Origin: Gammaproteobacteria bacterium
Lineage (GTDB): Bacteria; Pseudomonadota; Gammaproteobacteria; GCA-001735895
Length of the DNA: 14,197 nucleotides
NCBI GenBank assembly: GCA_024763185.1
Contig: JANTFY010000038.1
Span: forward strand, 1 to 14,197
Direction: 5' to 3'
A model generated the notes under the pieces. That model was not told where the DNA came from and did no database searches. It saw only the letters and a list, made by a program, of their open reading frames with translations. Each line of letters starts with the position of its first letter. Position 1 is the stretch's first letter. Positions 12,843 through 14,197 of this stretch are shown in pieces. Position numbers and translations under genes: made by a program.

Positions 12843-14197
12843 ATGAATGAATATCTAAACATAGACCATATCAGTATCACTTTCGATACGGATAATGGAC
12901 CGCTCAACGTACTCGACAAGGTGGACCTGAAAATCAAGCAGGGTGAGTTTGTTTCCCTGATTGGCCATTCCGGCTGTGGTAAGTCGACGGTGTTGAACAT
13001 TGTTGCCGGGTTGCTGGAAGCGACCTCGGGCGGGGTCCTGTTGGAAAACAAGGAAGTCACTTCACCGGGCCCGGACCGTGCCGTGGTTTTTCAGAACCAC
13101 AGCCTGTTGCCCTGGTTGAGCGTGTATGACAATGTGCGCCTGGCAGTGGACCAGGTGTTCAAGAAAACCAAGAGCAAGGCGGAACGTGATGCCTGGGTAC
13201 GCCATAACTTGGAACTGGTTCACATGAGTCACGCCCTGGACCTAAGGCCCGATGAAATCTCCGGTGGTATGAAACAACGCGTGGGTATCGCGCGTGCGCT
13301 GTCTATGGAACCCAAGGTGTTGCTGATGGATGAACCCTTCGGCGCGCTGGATTCGCTGACCCGCACCCACATGCAGGATTCGCTGATGGAAATCCAGGCC
13401 GAGCTTAACAATACCGTGATCATGATTACCCACGATGTGGATGAAGCGGTATTGCTGTCCGATCGTATCGTGATGATGACCAATGGTCCCTCAGCCTCGG
13501 TTGGAGAAATTCTCGATATCAACCTGCCGCGTCCCAGGGATCGCCTGGCACTGGCGGAAAACCCGACTTACAACCATTACCGTGCTGCGGTGGTGAAATT
13601 TTTACATGAACGTCATCAGAATCCGGCCAAGGTGCATCAAGATGAAGATGAAGAAAAAAAGGGTCAGAGCAATGTTGTCAGCCTGCCGGTCAAGCCGCTG
13701 CCTGACAGTGAAGGCGCGATTGAAAAACCCATTCTCGATCTTGGTTTCATACCCCTGACCGACTGCGCTCCGCTGGTCATCGCCAAGGAAAAAGGCTTCT
13801 TTTCCGAGCAGGGGCTTGAAGTTGAATTATCGCGGGAATCCTCCTGGGCCAATATCCGTGACAAGGTTTGTGCCGGCATGCTCGATGGCGCACAGATGTT
13901 GGCACCGATGCCGATCAAGTCGGTACTGGAAAGTCACCGCTGCCAGCCGATGGTGACCGCGATGAGTCTCGACCTGAATGGTAATGCGATCACCGTCTCA
14001 CGCGAGCTGTATGGGCGCATGGTGGGTACCGGTATTGCTGATATCGATACCGCACAGGGTTCAGGAAAGGCATTGAAGGCTGTTATCGAACAGGACAAGC
14101 AGGCCAATCGGCCAACGCTGACCTTTGCCGTGGTATATCCCGAGTCTTCACATAACTTCCTGCTGCGTTACTGGCTGGCCGATGCCGGCATTGATCC
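12843..14197 (+). CDS. nrtC: Nitrate ABC transporter ATPase fused to an NrtA/NasS-like domain (NrtC type, cut by window edge)
   Basis: About 451 codons are visible and the frame is open at the right edge. Residues 1-265 form a nitrate/taurine-class ABC ATPase with Walker A GHSGCGKST (from residue 41, K47), Q loop FQNHSLLPW, signature ISGGMKQR (S140), Walker B LLMDEPFGALD (D163, E164) and the switch His in THD (H197). An acidic linker (about 266-278) joins it to a second domain starting near residue 296. That domain resembles NrtA: TDCAPLVIAKEKGFF, WANIRDKVCAGMLDGAQML, SLDLNGNAITVS and SSHNFLLRYWLADAGIDP. The layout is that of cyanobacterial NrtC, whose tail is a cytoplasmic regulatory nitrate sensor that inhibits transport. 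A ribosome site (TGGAGAA) precedes the ATG. It is the third gene of the nrt operon. Confidence 0.93.
   Translation, partial: MNEYLNIDHISITFDTDNGPLNVLDKVDLKIKQGEFVSLIGHSGCGKSTVLNIVAGLLEATSGGVLLENKEVTSPGPDRAVVFQNHSLLPWLSVYDNVRLAVDQVFKKTKSKAERDAWVRHNLELVHMSHALDLRPDEISGGMKQRVGIARALSMEPKVLLMDEPFGALDSLTRTHMQDSLMEIQAELNNTVIMITHDVDEAVLLSDRIVMMTNGPSASVGEILDINLPRPRDRLALAENPTYNHYRAAVVKFLHERHQNPAKVHQDEDEEKKGQSNVVSLPVKPLPDSEGAIEKPILDLGFIPLTDCAPLVIAKEKGFFSEQGLEVELSRESSWANIRDKVCAGMLDGAQMLAPMPIKSVLESHRCQPMVTAMSLDLNGNAITVSRELYGRMVGTGIADIDTAQGSGKALKAVIEQDKQANRPTLTFAVVYPESSHNFLLRYWLADAGID

Noticed and set aside
12074..13060. 328-codon minus-strand ORF opposite nrtB and nrtC
   Set aside because: It is antisense to two well-supported genes and its translation has the Ser/Ile-rich composition typical of shadow frames, with no recognisable domain.
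1..14197. CRISPR array, insertion sequence, prophage or toxin-antitoxin module
   Set aside because: No regularly spaced repeats, transposase motifs, terminal inverted repeats, phage genes or paired small toxin/antitoxin frames were seen.

Overview
The window looks like a piece of a free-living Gram-negative chromosome, most likely a gammaproteobacterium of moderate GC. The pointers are an OmpR-type two-component pair, a Kef-type antiporter, a PAP2 lipoprotein with a lipobox, and above all a NasT/NrtABC nitrate-assimilation block. The genus cannot be named from sequence alone. No tRNA, rRNA, CRISPR array or insertion sequence was seen.

Left third (1-5073): a sensor histidine kinase, cut by the left edge, overlaps an OmpR-family response regulator. 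Both are on the minus strand. Divergent from them is a Kef-type CPA2 cation/proton antiporter with a C-terminal NAD-binding (TrkA-N) domain, followed by a membrane-bound hybrid histidine kinase.

Middle (5074-9226), minus strand: a lipoprotein PAP2 phosphatase, a two-CBS-domain protein and an ArsB/NhaD-type membrane transporter. On both sides of this block (5297-5449 and 8929-9080) lie two diverged, same-strand copies of a small membrane-protein gene that I do not recognise. Both copies are frame-disrupted, yet their differences are largely synonymous, so the family was once under protein-level selection. A promoter-plus-terminator pair at 7540-7665 could encode a short RNA.

Right third (9215-14197), plus strand: a complete regulatory circuit for nitrate uptake. 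It begins with a NasT-like ANTAR antiterminator protein, preceded by a palindrome resembling an NtrC site. A long leader follows with a weak sigma-54-like promoter. The leader has two hairpins whose six-base loops both carry A1 and G4, the signature of ANTAR-protein RNA targets. The second hairpin shares bases with a strong intrinsic terminator. Then come nrtA (Tat-exported nitrate-binding protein), a strong intercistronic hairpin, nrtB (permease) and nrtC (ATPase fused to an NrtA/NasS-like domain, cut by the right edge).

Taken together, nitrogen limitation would start transcription (NtrC/sigma-54), and nitrate would let NasT hold the leader in the antiterminated form so that the transporter is made. 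No separate nasS gene lies in the window. The NrtA-like tail of NrtC is the only cytoplasmic nitrate-sensor-like domain visible here.
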